From the NCBI GenBank assembly GCA_963575745.1, contig CAUYUJ010000847.1, positions 584,138-648,137 of the forward strand: 64,000 bases of DNA. The letters are read 5' to 3'. Under the pieces are notes generated by a model. That model saw only the letters and a program-made list of their open reading frames with translations. It was not told where the DNA came from and made no database searches. Of the stretch, positions 9,401-18,500 are shown piece by piece. The stretch is from Prorocentrum cordatum (Eukaryota > Sar > Dinophyceae > Prorocentrales > Prorocentraceae). A program made the position numbers and the translations under genes. Numbering within the stretch: the first letter of the stretch is position 1; the number at the start of each line of letters is the position of its first letter.

Positions 9401-10860
9401 GGGAACACTCGGCCTTCGGCAAGGGCCACCCTGCATATAGGGACGCTGAGGGCAAGGCCATCCGCGGAGGCTATCAGATTGCAACAAACATCCGCCGCCC
9501 TGAAATTGAGGAAGTGCGGACCCAGCTGCGAAACATCATCGCAGCTCGCAAGCAGTATAGGCCTCAAGCAGCTCGCGGACCTTGTTCCGAGCCGTTCCAG
9601 AACCATAGGCCGGGATGCCCTGTTGGCAACAATGAAGGTCTGAGCCCAAACAGGGGTAAAACCCTTCATAAAGAGGGCCATCCGCTACTTATCCCGATGA
9701 CACAGGACGAGATCGCCGAAGTGAATCGTCGTCTCGGGATCCTGGGCCACTTGGATCCGAAACCGGAAGAGGAGGAGTCTACCCCGGCTCCAAGGGGACT
9801 GGTGCCCATGACCCAGGAAGAAAAAGACGCGCTATTTAATCTTCCTGGAACGCGAGGAAACTCGCCCGGCGTTTCTAGTCAGTCCCAACAACCAGAACTG
9901 ACATCCAAGGATGAACAGAAGGCCCAACGTGTGGCGGAGAACGAGGAACGCATGCGGATAGCAGAAGAACGCGCACGCGAGGCAACTCGCAAGATGTTGG
10001 AGGATTCCAACAAGATCTACATGAAGGGGGCTAGGAAACCCCCACTCCCACTACTTTCGAAGGCTAAGAGTGAAACCCCGGCACCTAAGTCGTCTTCGGA
10101 GGTGAAACCGAAGGCACGCTCTCAGGATCCTGGGCCAGATGTGCAGATGGAGGCGCCTCGCTCTGCAACTCCGAGACCGCCGATTGGCGCAACTCCTGCA
10201 CAAACGTCTGAGCCCAAGCAGCAACCTCAGGACCCTGTGGAGGAACGGAGACGCCCGCCTAGTCGCAGCAGCTCCATTGCTAAAAGGGCGGCAGCTTTCG
10301 AGCGCACCGGGTATGCCCCTGCGCCAGCTTCGCCTGTGGCGGCCCGTTCCAAAAGGTCCGACGAAGGTGCCATGTCTAGGGGTACCTGGGTGCCAACGAT
10401 TAGGGGCAGCGCCAGTCGCGGATCACCGCGGGGAAACCCGCCAGGCGCTGCCGCTGCAGCTTCCTCCTCTTCAGGAGCCGCAGCCTCTTCAGCAACAGAG
10501 GCTCCTATGCGGGGAAACCCGCCCTTGGATCAGCTGCACCACCCAGGTGACACGTCCTTCACCAGTGGGACTCCGAGTGTGATCAGGGATAGACTTGCTC
10601 TGCGGAAGCTCCCACCGATACGCTCGGTGGATGAGGCATTTATGAAGAAATGCAGGCAAGCTAACATCCTTCCTACATCCAATCACACTCTCAAACAGCC
10701 GAGTAAAGCTCTCAGCAGGATATGCAGACATGCCCCAGACAAACCACACAATCCTGTGTGGGACCTGGATTCCTTCGATGATCATGATGGCTGGTTTAAG
10801 CTCAGGGAGCTCGTGAATGAGTATCCGTGGAACACAGGAAAATCGAGACACGATGGGTAG
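6484..10860 (+). CDS. gag: Gag-like polyprotein with CCHC zinc knuckle; C-terminus is the start of a Tpt1 domain
   Basis: 1458 codons to TAG. Residues about 75-260 form the helical Gag core (ATYLFREYVYEANAW, IQRGLGGLARTL, YDELLERMRS). About 390-420 is very Arg/Lys-rich, and GKGKG/GRGKG repeats surround it, giving RNA-binding character. A CCHC zinc knuckle (CHECDSTDHIVRDC, C-x2-C-x4-H-x4-C) lies at about 479-492 (7918-7962). The rest, to about 1400, is acidic, Pro-rich and low-complexity. The last 50 residues contain LSRICRHAPDK and DDHDGWFKLRELV, which match the N-terminal half of Tpt1/KptA. The TAG therefore falls inside that domain and the same frame stays open after it. Eleven GNRA hairpins lie in this frame. 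An alternative start for Gag in another frame upstream of 6715 is possible. Confidence 0.85.
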   Translation: MGGEIRQIERLEDSTRRYPSAATRLITALIYTALGWLSSLSYGSRWGQQSDTCVVETTAPMGKHMAHTGTLKATYLFREYVYEANAWLNVTSGRMTPQAQAAAIQRGLGGLARTLAMRVPPDIINYGADIDGVQTDPVTYIMFLLSMKFERLEDERQLTSGTQLIDFHVPHGERIDVTLTRFEMARLEAQSVGFDLPNFQLLTTILFRALGAGNQRAMQLLQPLNHQMPRTQQQYDELLERMRSIGHLSERPPGNIGSVFGRGRGRGSGSGNFYTTLTTEAQPGNGPSSIWADDPGESTALLAGDRSQPSWATSPPSREPQPHRSLWGESNPLTDGVSTYLGDEDFDSGTDTDTISSDGVEALDWSDIMNMDSDNQRAEHLFWLLQQAKRRWRRSTRKPVRRVRRRIRRSFKGKGKGKRGRRRLNGRGITAFLQRLSDDQHDEIFFGGKGRGKGRRETSGKGKGRRGNPRGRDGQVLKCHECDSTDHIVRDCPAKGSGKGRSTEVHFGSSEPFIEYLSLQDFEAMEQIFYTWVSCMDNVDELEAYGHGLYAYYLEYVRRFVIGNNELTPVDHGTLGNQPLSFFDWMFGNPGSIMAYESSDEDITVEASPSEVERNLQPPPEIPPGNRPTSMGDYPQTTEDLIDMESQAFVQAFIAGEPEIPFVPPGSLAPGEHGPRTLLQTLMRMHEILITAYPESQENIEADSMMLQDTDACGSSELLLAALTLIDSVHPEDVQRHLIYSRGRWRNALEMAIAMRGHDLPPPGWGLQAVGLWPNHTAMRNIAGQPVLGNEPEPTTAPPTPGQPSDAQTPAMQGNLPAPAAPMAIIIGSSTSEEEEEGDGCGLDEDEVTVLMMEVNGEEEVDFDPDEPEAPSPSAQAPFAPSSSQQGNLPLVADPLGIAQEPPQAPPPATTQAASAASSDENAGRSRSHTRVRGEPHPQARLPREWRQAGPKEHALRRGGQLLPYNDPRRRKGEHSAFGKGHPAYRDAEGKAIRGGYQIATNIRRPEIEEVRTQLRNIIAARKQYRPQAARGPCSEPFQNHRPGCPVGNNEGLSPNRGKTLHKEGHPLLIPMTQDEIAEVNRRLGILGHLDPKPEEEESTPAPRGLVPMTQEEKDALFNLPGTRGNSPGVSSQSQQPELTSKDEQKAQRVAENEERMRIAEERAREATRKMLEDSNKIYMKGARKPPLPLLSKAKSETPAPKSSSEVKPKARSQDPGPDVQMEAPRSATPRPPIGATPAQTSEPKQQPQDPVEERRRPPSRSSSIAKRAAAFERTGYAPAPASPVAARSKRSDEGAMSRGTWVPTIRGSASRGSPRGNPPGAAAAASSSSGAAASSATEAPMRGNPPLDQLHHPGDTSFTSGTPSVIRDRLALRKLPPIRSVDEAFMKKCRQANILPTSNHTLKQPSKALSRICRHAPDKPHNPVWDLDSFDDHDGWFKLRELVNEYPWNTGKSRHDG

Positions 10861-11976
10861 AATCCAAGATATGACGAGGCCAAAGTCATCAATGAGCAGC
10901 TATATGCTCGCACGGTTGACCAACTGGCAGCCATCATGATGGAAGTTGCTCATGTCCGTGAACCAGACGGAGAAGAAAAACAGCGCCTTCAATTCAAGGT
11001 GTTGATGCGGGACTCCGGTGAGCCCGACATCTTCATCCGCGCCTCTCAGGGGCATTCATGGACATTGAAAGCTCCATGGTCGCTGTACAACTATATTGTA
11101 CTGTGCGACCAACCTGCCGGGAGACCGGCCCCGTACCCCGAAGTCGCCATGCATGGCACTCGGTGGCATGCCTTCGAACGCATTATGTGGCACGGCTTGT
11201 CCTGTAGACCCGAACACAACACGAAGAAACAGGGGACAGGCCGGTCGCACATCCACTTCGTGCCGACGGTCCGCCGCCGTGCCGTGAACAGTGGGTGGGA
11301 CCCAGACTCAGACATCATCATCTTCGTAGATTGGCACAAGGCCATGCAAGATGGTATGAAGTTCTGTTGGTCCGATAACGGAGTCCTCTTGTCCGAGGGG
11401 AACAACGGTATCATCGAGCCGTACTACATTTCCCATGTAGAGGACCTGGCCACGGGAAAGCACTGGCGTAATCCAGAGTTTCTGGGGAATCGCCGGGCGC
11501 GAGTCCCCATTTCCGTGATGTCTGCCCCTGACAGGTGGGCTGACGTTGGCAGCGCCAGCGTTAAATACCAATGGTCCCGAGACCAAGAGGGCGTCGACCC
11601 TCCCATGGTCTACCTCCGCAGGGAAGTTGGGGACCACTACAGTCCCACCAAGCTGGGAAACCAGCCTGAGGTCCACCGGATCTTCATGATCACCGAGAGT
11701 GAGGCCGGGAGCGCGGCTCCAAGCCGCGCCCCAAGCCAAGGGCCTAGTGCCGTGTCTTGGCAGGCCATCAGCACCTCGGACTTGGACCAGATAGCGGCCG
11801 CTCTGAACCCTGAACAGGTGGAGCAACTGGCGGATAGGTTATATCAACAGGACCCCTGGGCCGCAGGCCAGGGAGCAATGTCCGCCATGGCAACGCGAAA
11901 TCGGCAGGCCATGCAGGGAAACCTGCTTATAAACGGACTCATTCGGCCGCATCTTTGGAGAGCCTGCTCGATTTGA
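10861..11976 (+). CDS. Tpt1/KptA-like RNA 2'-phosphotransferase domain (continuation of the Gag frame)
   Basis: Open in the same frame as Gag directly after the TAG; first ATG at 10936. Motifs in order: IRASQGHSW (about 11031-11060), MHGTRWHAFERIMWHGL (about 11149), SHIHFVPT (about 11245), IIIFVDWHKAMQDGMKF (about 11311) and NGVLLSEG (about 11378). Established knowledge: Tpt1/KptA enzymes carry R..QGHS, HGT, H.H(F/L) and NGV blocks in this order and move a splice-junction 2'-phosphate from RNA to NAD+. The LSR..RH block expected at the N-terminus lies before the stop at 10858. After about 11670 the sequence becomes low-complexity with QGNL hairpins, then runs into a +1 frameshift (11930-11976). 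Its role in the element is unknown. Confidence 0.82.
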   Translation, partial: NPRYDEAKVINEQLYARTVDQLAAIMMEVAHVREPDGEEKQRLQFKVLMRDSGEPDIFIRASQGHSWTLKAPWSLYNYIVLCDQPAGRPAPYPEVAMHGTRWHAFERIMWHGLSCRPEHNTKKQGTGRSHIHFVPTVRRRAVNSGWDPDSDIIIFVDWHKAMQDGMKFCWSDNGVLLSEGNNGIIEPYYISHVEDLATGKHWRNPEFLGNRRARVPISVMSAPDRWADVGSASVKYQWSRDQEGVDPPMVYLRREVGDHYSPTKLGNQPEVHRIFMITESEAGSAAPSRAPSQGPSAVSWQAISTSDLDQIAAALNPEQVEQLADRLYQQDPWAAGQGAMSAMATRNRQAMQGNLLINGLIRPHLWRACSI

Positions 11977-14881
11977 GCAGATGCATGGAAGCCCCTCGCA
12001 GAGCATGCACACACCGAGGGGCATGACTCCAATGGCTACACCACCTGCACAGTCTCCGTTCGGGACTCCTGGCCGCCCTGCCACAAACGGCACCCTCATG
12101 GAGAGGATTGCTGCGGCTAGGGCTGAGCATGGCACAGCTCTCCTGAACATGATGCCGCCCGGCACTCCGACGAGTCAGCAGGGAAACCTGCCCGGCACCC
12201 CAAGCCATCATCGGCCGCTTGCTGGACAAACCACAGTAGTTAGTGTGCCTGATGACTACCGTGCAAGAGTGGCGGCCGCTGTGCAGCAGGTGCAGAGCCA
12301 TAATCTGCCTCACCCAAGTGGTCAGAGGTGGAGGCCGGCCTGGTCCTGGGAGCCTGAGGGTCCCAACCCAAGGGATCCTGCTCGGCAACGAGCCTTCATC
12401 CCAGCGTTCAATGCTCACCCGAGCATGGCCCAGGGCCAGAGGCCACCGCCTGTGCACATGAATCCGCCATTGTACCCTGATGGGTCCAGAGTTCCGAACA
12501 AGTTTGTTCGCGAATTGGCGGATCAGCTCCACAGCCTCACTAACGTGCGCTGCAGTGACCAATCTATGTATCCGCACATGGCCTTTATGCCTTCACCGAC
12601 GACGCCAGATGTGGCTGTCCAGCCCACTGCCCATTCGATATTGTTTGGCAGTAGGGGCGTGCCTGATTATATCAGGCAGACATACCACACTCAACAGGCA
12701 TGCTTCAGGAGAAGGCAGGCCGTGCAGAGCGCACGAGATCAGTCACGTGCAGCTGCACTTGAGGTTGTGAGAAACAGAGGCTCACCTTTGCGAGGAAACT
12801 CGCCCGCTGCGACTCCTACCACCTCCATGCCAAATGCCGGAGTGCCGGAGGTGCTGGATCCAACAGGGACTCCCCCAGCTGCCTTCATGCCCTCCGAGAC
12901 GGTATTGGAGAGACAGCGACGGGTATATCCCAGAGCAGCAGATGTAGAGGTTTTCACTGGGATGGAAGATACCTGTGCGGTATGCCTCGAAGAGTTTCAG
13001 CCCAGGGAAAGTGTCTACCGTTTGAGGTGTAATCACTTGTTCCATGAAGGGTGCTGGAATTCAAACGTGGTGGGCCATGTCACGAATCAGCGCGAGGGAG
13101 ATCCTCAGCAGCCACCGTGTGCTATCTGCCGAGCACCTGGCATCATAGCGTCATCGTTCCCGTGGACCGGCTCCTTCATTCAGACCCCTGAGCAAGCAGC
13201 GAGGGAGCTGCGGGAGTTGAGGAGCATGGTGGAGGAGATGACGGCTAGGATGCTAGATAGGCAGACAGCTCAGCCCCAACAGCAGGGAAACCTGCCAGAG
13301 GAGGTAAGGCCGCCGATGGAGACGGGATATTTCGATCAGCTTATCCCGATGACGGCGCCTCAGCAGGGAAACCTGCCCAATACTCCTCAGATGTCTCCCC
13401 AAAGTGGGGGCGGGGCTGAGATAGCACTGGACCCTGACCAGCTGCGTGAGTTGCGTGTTCGGCACTTCCAGAATCAGATGGATAATGCGCACACAACATT
13501 TATGCTGGATGCCGACAATCCTGAGACTGATAGTCCGTCGCTTGACATATCAGACTCCTCAGTGGCAACAGCAGCAACGACAGCCAGGGCCGTCAATATC
13601 ACAGCGACGAACGAGGAGTTCGAGGAGTGGCTGCAATACAGGGATCACCTCACGAATGAGGGGCTGCAGGATATTGCCCTTCACTCGTATCTGACGCTGA
13701 TGAGACGCACGACCCGCGAACAGTATAAGAGCATACGTGACGAGTATGCCAACTGGCGGGAGGAGAGCGGCGATCACGTCCAGCACGTGTCGTACTTCCA
13801 GTACATCGACCTGGTACGTATGGCCGAAGGCAGGCCGTACGCCAGCGCCATGCGGGGCAACCCGCCAGGGAGTGCGACCGACTCGCGGGGAAACCCGCCT
13901 GAAGGCACAGCCGACACTTCAGAAACTGTGCATATCAAGCAGCCGAGTAAGACGTTCCTGGATGATGGTGGAAATTCCATCCTCATCGATGTAGACTCGA
14001 AGATCAACATCATGGGCGAGAACGCGAGCCGCAAGTTCGTCCAGGCTGCTGAGGCACATGGCCGTACTTGTACGTTCGAGCCCCGCTCTCGTTTGAATAT
14101 CAACGGAGTGGGAGAAGGGTCGGCCCCAGCGGATACCGTAGGCACATTCAGTATTGCCTGCGAGTACCAGGGTTCGACCCAGCTCGATTCATACAAGACG
14201 AACATTGTTTCAGGCTGTGGCAAAGATCTGCCAGCCATCCTAGGCCTCGATAGTACGCAGGACAAACGCACGATCATCGTGCTTGAACGAGGCCAGGAGA
14301 AGCTGATATTCCCTGGAAAGGGGCAGGTCAAAATGGAGCTCCCCGAGGGCTCCAAGATCATGCCGACGACGAAGTTGCCGTCAGGGCATCTGTCGATCAG
14401 GTGTGATTGTTTTGGAGCTGCGGGGCAACCCGCCTCGAGCTCAAGCAGCACGTCATTCCAGACGGTGCTGACGGGCGAGCCGACCCCGGCGCAGGAGCGC
14501 GAACAATTGCAGGGAAACCTGCCTCAGGGGTTGATGGAGACGCTCGCCAAAGCCACTATGCGAGGCGACAGCATCGACGATCTTGAGACGTTCGATTGCT
14601 TCGTCGCCAGGACACTGGCCCAGCATGGTGGAAGTGTACCCATGGACGCTGTACAGTCCCGCCGGAAGATAGTGATGGGATACACTAACCGTGAGCTGCA
14701 GACGGTCAGTGACGCTAGGTCCAAAGGCGTGCTGAAACAGCTGATGGATAATCCATCCATGCTGACAGCATTCGCGGAGCAATCCGCCTCTGAGGCCACG
14801 GCGCGCTGCAGTGCTGAGCTCCAGCATATGAGGGAAGCCCAGATGCTGGCAGACATTGCAGGCACATCTTCCCTATCTTGA
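11933..14881 (+). CDS. RING-H2 finger and retropepsin-like aspartic protease segment
   Basis: Frame 2 is open from 11933 (first ATG 11981, 966 codons) to TGA at 14879. The N-terminal third is Pro/Gln-rich. A RING-H2 finger lies at residues about 331-383: CAVC, then CNHLFHEGC, then CAIC, the C3H2C3 order of E3 ubiquitin ligases. Residues about 658-760 match a retroviral-type protease: SILIDVDSKINIMG in place of the (D)-T/S-G-A/S block, and LPAILGLDS for the downstream hydrophobic-hydrophobic-G block. The catalytic Asp is present but the Gly position is Asp, so activity is doubtful. Ten GNRA hairpins lie here, two in a frame that does not encode GN.P. Confidence 0.78.
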   Translation, partial: TDSFGRIFGEPARFEQMHGSPSQSMHTPRGMTPMATPPAQSPFGTPGRPATNGTLMERIAAARAEHGTALLNMMPPGTPTSQQGNLPGTPSHHRPLAGQTTVVSVPDDYRARVAAAVQQVQSHNLPHPSGQRWRPAWSWEPEGPNPRDPARQRAFIPAFNAHPSMAQGQRPPPVHMNPPLYPDGSRVPNKFVRELADQLHSLTNVRCSDQSMYPHMAFMPSPTTPDVAVQPTAHSILFGSRGVPDYIRQTYHTQQACFRRRQAVQSARDQSRAAALEVVRNRGSPLRGNSPAATPTTSMPNAGVPEVLDPTGTPPAAFMPSETVLERQRRVYPRAADVEVFTGMEDTCAVCLEEFQPRESVYRLRCNHLFHEGCWNSNVVGHVTNQREGDPQQPPCAICRAPGIIASSFPWTGSFIQTPEQAARELRELRSMVEEMTARMLDRQTAQPQQQGNLPEEVRPPMETGYFDQLIPMTAPQQGNLPNTPQMSPQSGGGAEIALDPDQLRELRVRHFQNQMDNAHTTFMLDADNPETDSPSLDISDSSVATAATTARAVNITATNEEFEEWLQYRDHLTNEGLQDIALHSYLTLMRRTTREQYKSIRDEYANWREESGDHVQHVSYFQYIDLVRMAEGRPYASAMRGNPPGSATDSRGNPPEGTADTSETVHIKQPSKTFLDDGGNSILIDVDSKINIMGENASRKFVQAAEAHGRTCTFEPRSRLNINGVGEGSAPADTVGTFSIACEYQGSTQLDSYKTNIVSGCGKDLPAILGLDSTQDKRTIIVLERGQEKLIFPGKGQVKMELPEGSKIMPTTKLPSGHLSIRCDCFGAAGQPASSSSSTSFQTVLTGEPTPAQEREQLQGNLPQGLMETLAKATMRGDSIDDLETFDCFVARTLAQHGGSVPMDAVQSRRKIVMGYTNRELQTVSDARSKGVLKQLMDNPSMLTAFAEQSASEATARCSAELQHMREAQMLADIAGTSSLS

Positions 14882-15589
14882 AGATGGCAGGGCGACGTCG
14901 CCCCCTCGTCGTCTTGCCTGTTGGCCGAAAAGCCGGGGGGTAACAAGGACAGTGGGGTAACCTGCCTTAGAAAGAGGGCTTTTGTCATTGAAGATACGAG
15001 AGAGGCTTGCGCCGACCTCCGCACCCGAGGTTATATCTGTGATCGTATTTCCCACAATGAGCTTATGACAAGCGTGGGCACAGATTACCTGGGTGCGGTG
15101 ATCAGTGGAGATTACACTCTCATATGGATTAGTACCCCGGGTGACTGGTATGTACGAATTCCAGGAAAGAGAGTGGCCCCACATTGGTCACGTATCCAGA
15201 ACCTGTTGATAAAAGCCAAGAAACTCCGTATGAAAATCATTATATTTGGTCCCCCAGGATATGTTTGGAAGTTATCTCCAGTACGTGATACCCTGGAAGA
15301 TCTTAAGTTGTCAGTAATACGGATGCGTCTGTGTCATTTCGGTATTCGGTTCAATATGCAAGACAGTACACCGAGTGGTACTTATATGCAGGTAGCGTCA
15401 TCAATACCGATTAGCTCGAAGCTGTGGGCATGTACATGCAAACAGGCAATACCACAACATGTGTTGGATTGGTACGGTCATACAGTACGGCATGCTGAAT
15501 GGCGAGCTCAGACACGTACTACACTCATCCGTCATTTGAACGACAACATCCTGGGGAGTACCACCACGCACGGAAACGTGCCTGTATAA
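14882..15589 (+). CDS. Polyprotein segment of unknown function
   Basis: Same frame as the preceding segment after TGA (14879), ending at TAA 15587. No ATG is needed if it is part of a polyprotein. Features: IWISTPGDWYVRIPGK (about 15122), IIIFGPPGYVWKL (about 15235), MRLCHFGIRFN, then WACTCKQAIPQHVLDWYG. The GPPG...CHFG pattern looks enzymatic, but I cannot assign a family. Its position just before the methyltransferase-like domain suggests they may form one module. It ends with a GNRA hairpin encoding HGNVP. Confidence 0.55.
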   Translation, partial: RWQGDVAPSSSCLLAEKPGGNKDSGVTCLRKRAFVIEDTREACADLRTRGYICDRISHNELMTSVGTDYLGAVISGDYTLIWISTPGDWYVRIPGKRVAPHWSRIQNLLIKAKKLRMKIIIFGPPGYVWKLSPVRDTLEDLKLSVIRMRLCHFGIRFNMQDSTPSGTYMQVASSIPISSKLWACTCKQAIPQHVLDWYGHTVRHAEWRAQTRTTLIRHLNDNILGSTTTHGNVPV

Positions 15590-18500
15590 TTAAACACTTA
15601 TACACGTACGGACCACAACATCCATCACTACGCGACGACCAACAAGGGTGGACCGAAATGGTCTGATGTTATCCGACGTGTAACGATTAACCTGGATACC
15701 AATGCGGTTATTCAGGATATCTCAGTTACCGATCAACCAACAGGGTATGATTGGCATGCACCACTACCTGCAGGGGTTGCCAACATCAGCACTCGGTTGT
15801 ATTGGCAACCCGAGGAACCGGTCTTGCTCGGAAACGAGCCTACTCAATCACCACAGAAACCTCGACGCGTCATCATAGATGACTGTTCTCTCCCCCTCCC
15901 GACTCTGGCGATTGACGCATGTACCCACTCAACCACGACAATGGGCACACAGACCGGCGAACAAGACGAGCAAGTTTTACCCACAGAATCGCGTATCAAG
16001 CAGAAGGAAAGGCTCAAAGCCGAAAAGGAAGCAGGCATCAAGCCTCGCCGCATTAAAAAGCACGTTGAAGACGGAAACGATGATTGCGGCGACGACTTGT
16101 CAGGACTCGGACAGGATCTTATGGCAACCTGGAGTACTGACGTCCCTATTGAGCTGATAAGCTCCGATGAGGACGATGACCTGTTCCTTACCCTCCCCAC
16201 ATCTATGCCCGACACACACGCTAACATATACAGCATAGTTGCTACACTATGCTATGGTCAGAACAACTGCGTGGATATGTTGGAGCTCTGTGGCGGCGAG
16301 GGTGGCATCTCAGAGCTTGCCTTCTCAAGGGGGCTCTCCTCAGGAGGCAACCTAGACAAGACTACATATGTCGACCTGGGAGACCCCTCGGTGCAGCGGG
16401 TTGTAGATCATTACTTCGCTATATGCTACGTGCGAGTTGCCATGCTACAACCCAGTTGCCGCACCACAGGACCACCATCCTACTACAACTACAAAGTCAA
16501 TCACAACACTTGGGAACAGCACCACAAAGAAGATTTACCACACATAACTTATTGTGGTAAAATTTCTGTAACCCAAGATGACGCTCGGAGGTGGTTTATA
16601 CGCGAACAACCTACAGGAACATGGGTGGACGATATTTCCCCATGGAAGAAACTTGCCAACCGACCACACATTACAACCGTACGCATTGATCAATGTGCTA
16701 CGGGACTCAAAGATACGGCTGGTGACTATATTAAGAAGCCGACAAATATCACCAGCAACGACGAGACAATTCTTAAACCCTTTGAGCGACTCAAATGCAA
16801 CGGTCAGCATGTGCACGCACAACCGTGCAATAAAGAGCTTTCACTGGCACAAAAATACACTCGACGACTGCAGTCTGCCTTCGTGGAAGCCGTCTATCTG
16901 GCGAAAGCCATTGATACTACGCGCGGAAACGCGCCTATAAGTACCGCACATGCTTACCCTGCAGACCTTCCCGATCAAGCTGAACCAGGCGAGGGTATGA
17001 GACGCATCGGTGATCGTATCATCCCAAAGGTGGCCACTTGCCCGGCATGCATCGACAACGTCCGAAAGGACAGTCCTAGCCATAACAGAGACCCTACGCA
17101 GTGTAAATATCATGATTCCATCTCTGTATATTGGCCATGTCCCGCATGCCAGAGGGATCTTACGAGAAGCAAGGGTGTTAAGAACCACCTCGATACCGAA
17201 CCTGGTAAATGTCGTTTTGCTGAACCATTTAAACTTCCAGACGATCACGACCCCGAAGGCAAAGCCGTGCCAGCTTGGTGGAAACCCTTACCTAAACCTG
17301 GTGAGGGCCAAGCTTCAGCTTCAGGTGGCCGCCAAGGCGCACGCGCCAGGCCACCACGACCACGATCCTTCGGTAACGTCGATCCGACATCTGGTGCCAG
17401 CAGCTACGACATGCTACGAGACGCCCCCGAGCGTGGAAACACGCCTTCTGCGTCCTCTAGCGAAGCGCCACAGGTAGCGGCCCGTCGCGGCCGCCTACAA
17501 GGCGTACCACCTCCTCCAGATGCAGTCAATGCAGGGGACCAACTACGGAGAGCTACAAGGAACCCTCTTGCCTCTACCGGCTCTGGGGCTCCTCGACTAC
17601 CCGACTGGGCGAGATTCGACATCCAACACAGTCTACAAAGTCTCCGTAGCCACGAACCTCATGCCGTGAAAAAGGAACTCCGAAAACTGCATCTGCGATG
17701 GCATCATGCGAAGGAACCAAAGATGAGGCTAATCCTCGACAAAGTGGGGCTGGATAACGTTCGACTGAACATGATCAAGGAAGTTTGCGATACCTGTCGG
17801 GAATGCAGAGCATGGGAACGTCCAGGAAACTCAACACTACCCTCGGTGAGCCTTCCTGCTAACTGGCTCGACGATGGCCAAATGGACCTCATGTTCTACA
17901 AGAAACGGACCATATTTCACATTATGGATCGTTGTATTCGCCTGGCAGCAGGCCAAGAAATTTCCGACAGAGAACGTGACGCTATCATTGACGCCTACCA
18001 CTACTGCTGGATTGCCTACCACGGACCCTTCAAAGTCTTATACTCAGACGGAGAAGGCGCCCTGAAAAATGATGCCGCTAAAGCCATGATGGCCAATAAG
18101 GGCACGGAACTTCGTACCCGAGCACCTGGCCAACACGTGACTTCAATTGAGTCACGAAACGGCATTCTCAGAGGCGTCCTCCACATGATTGAGGAAGAAC
18201 TTAATAGACACAACATCCTTGTTGTATTCACTAGAGTTTTGGCGGAAGGCATCTTCGTTACTAATGCTTTTACGTTTTATAACGGAGTATCGCCATACCA
18301 AGCACACACAGGACGTCAGCCCTCCTTCCTCCCTGATCTCGACACCCTTGACTTTCCCAAGGGACCCGAGACTTCAGGACACGAACGAGAACGTCGTGTG
18401 AGGGAAGTCAGCCTAGAAGCCATAACTCAGGCCACTGCTGTGGCCAAGACAAATCGGGCTCTTAGGGCTAAAACGACTCCTGATGGTGCTCGCCTTTATT

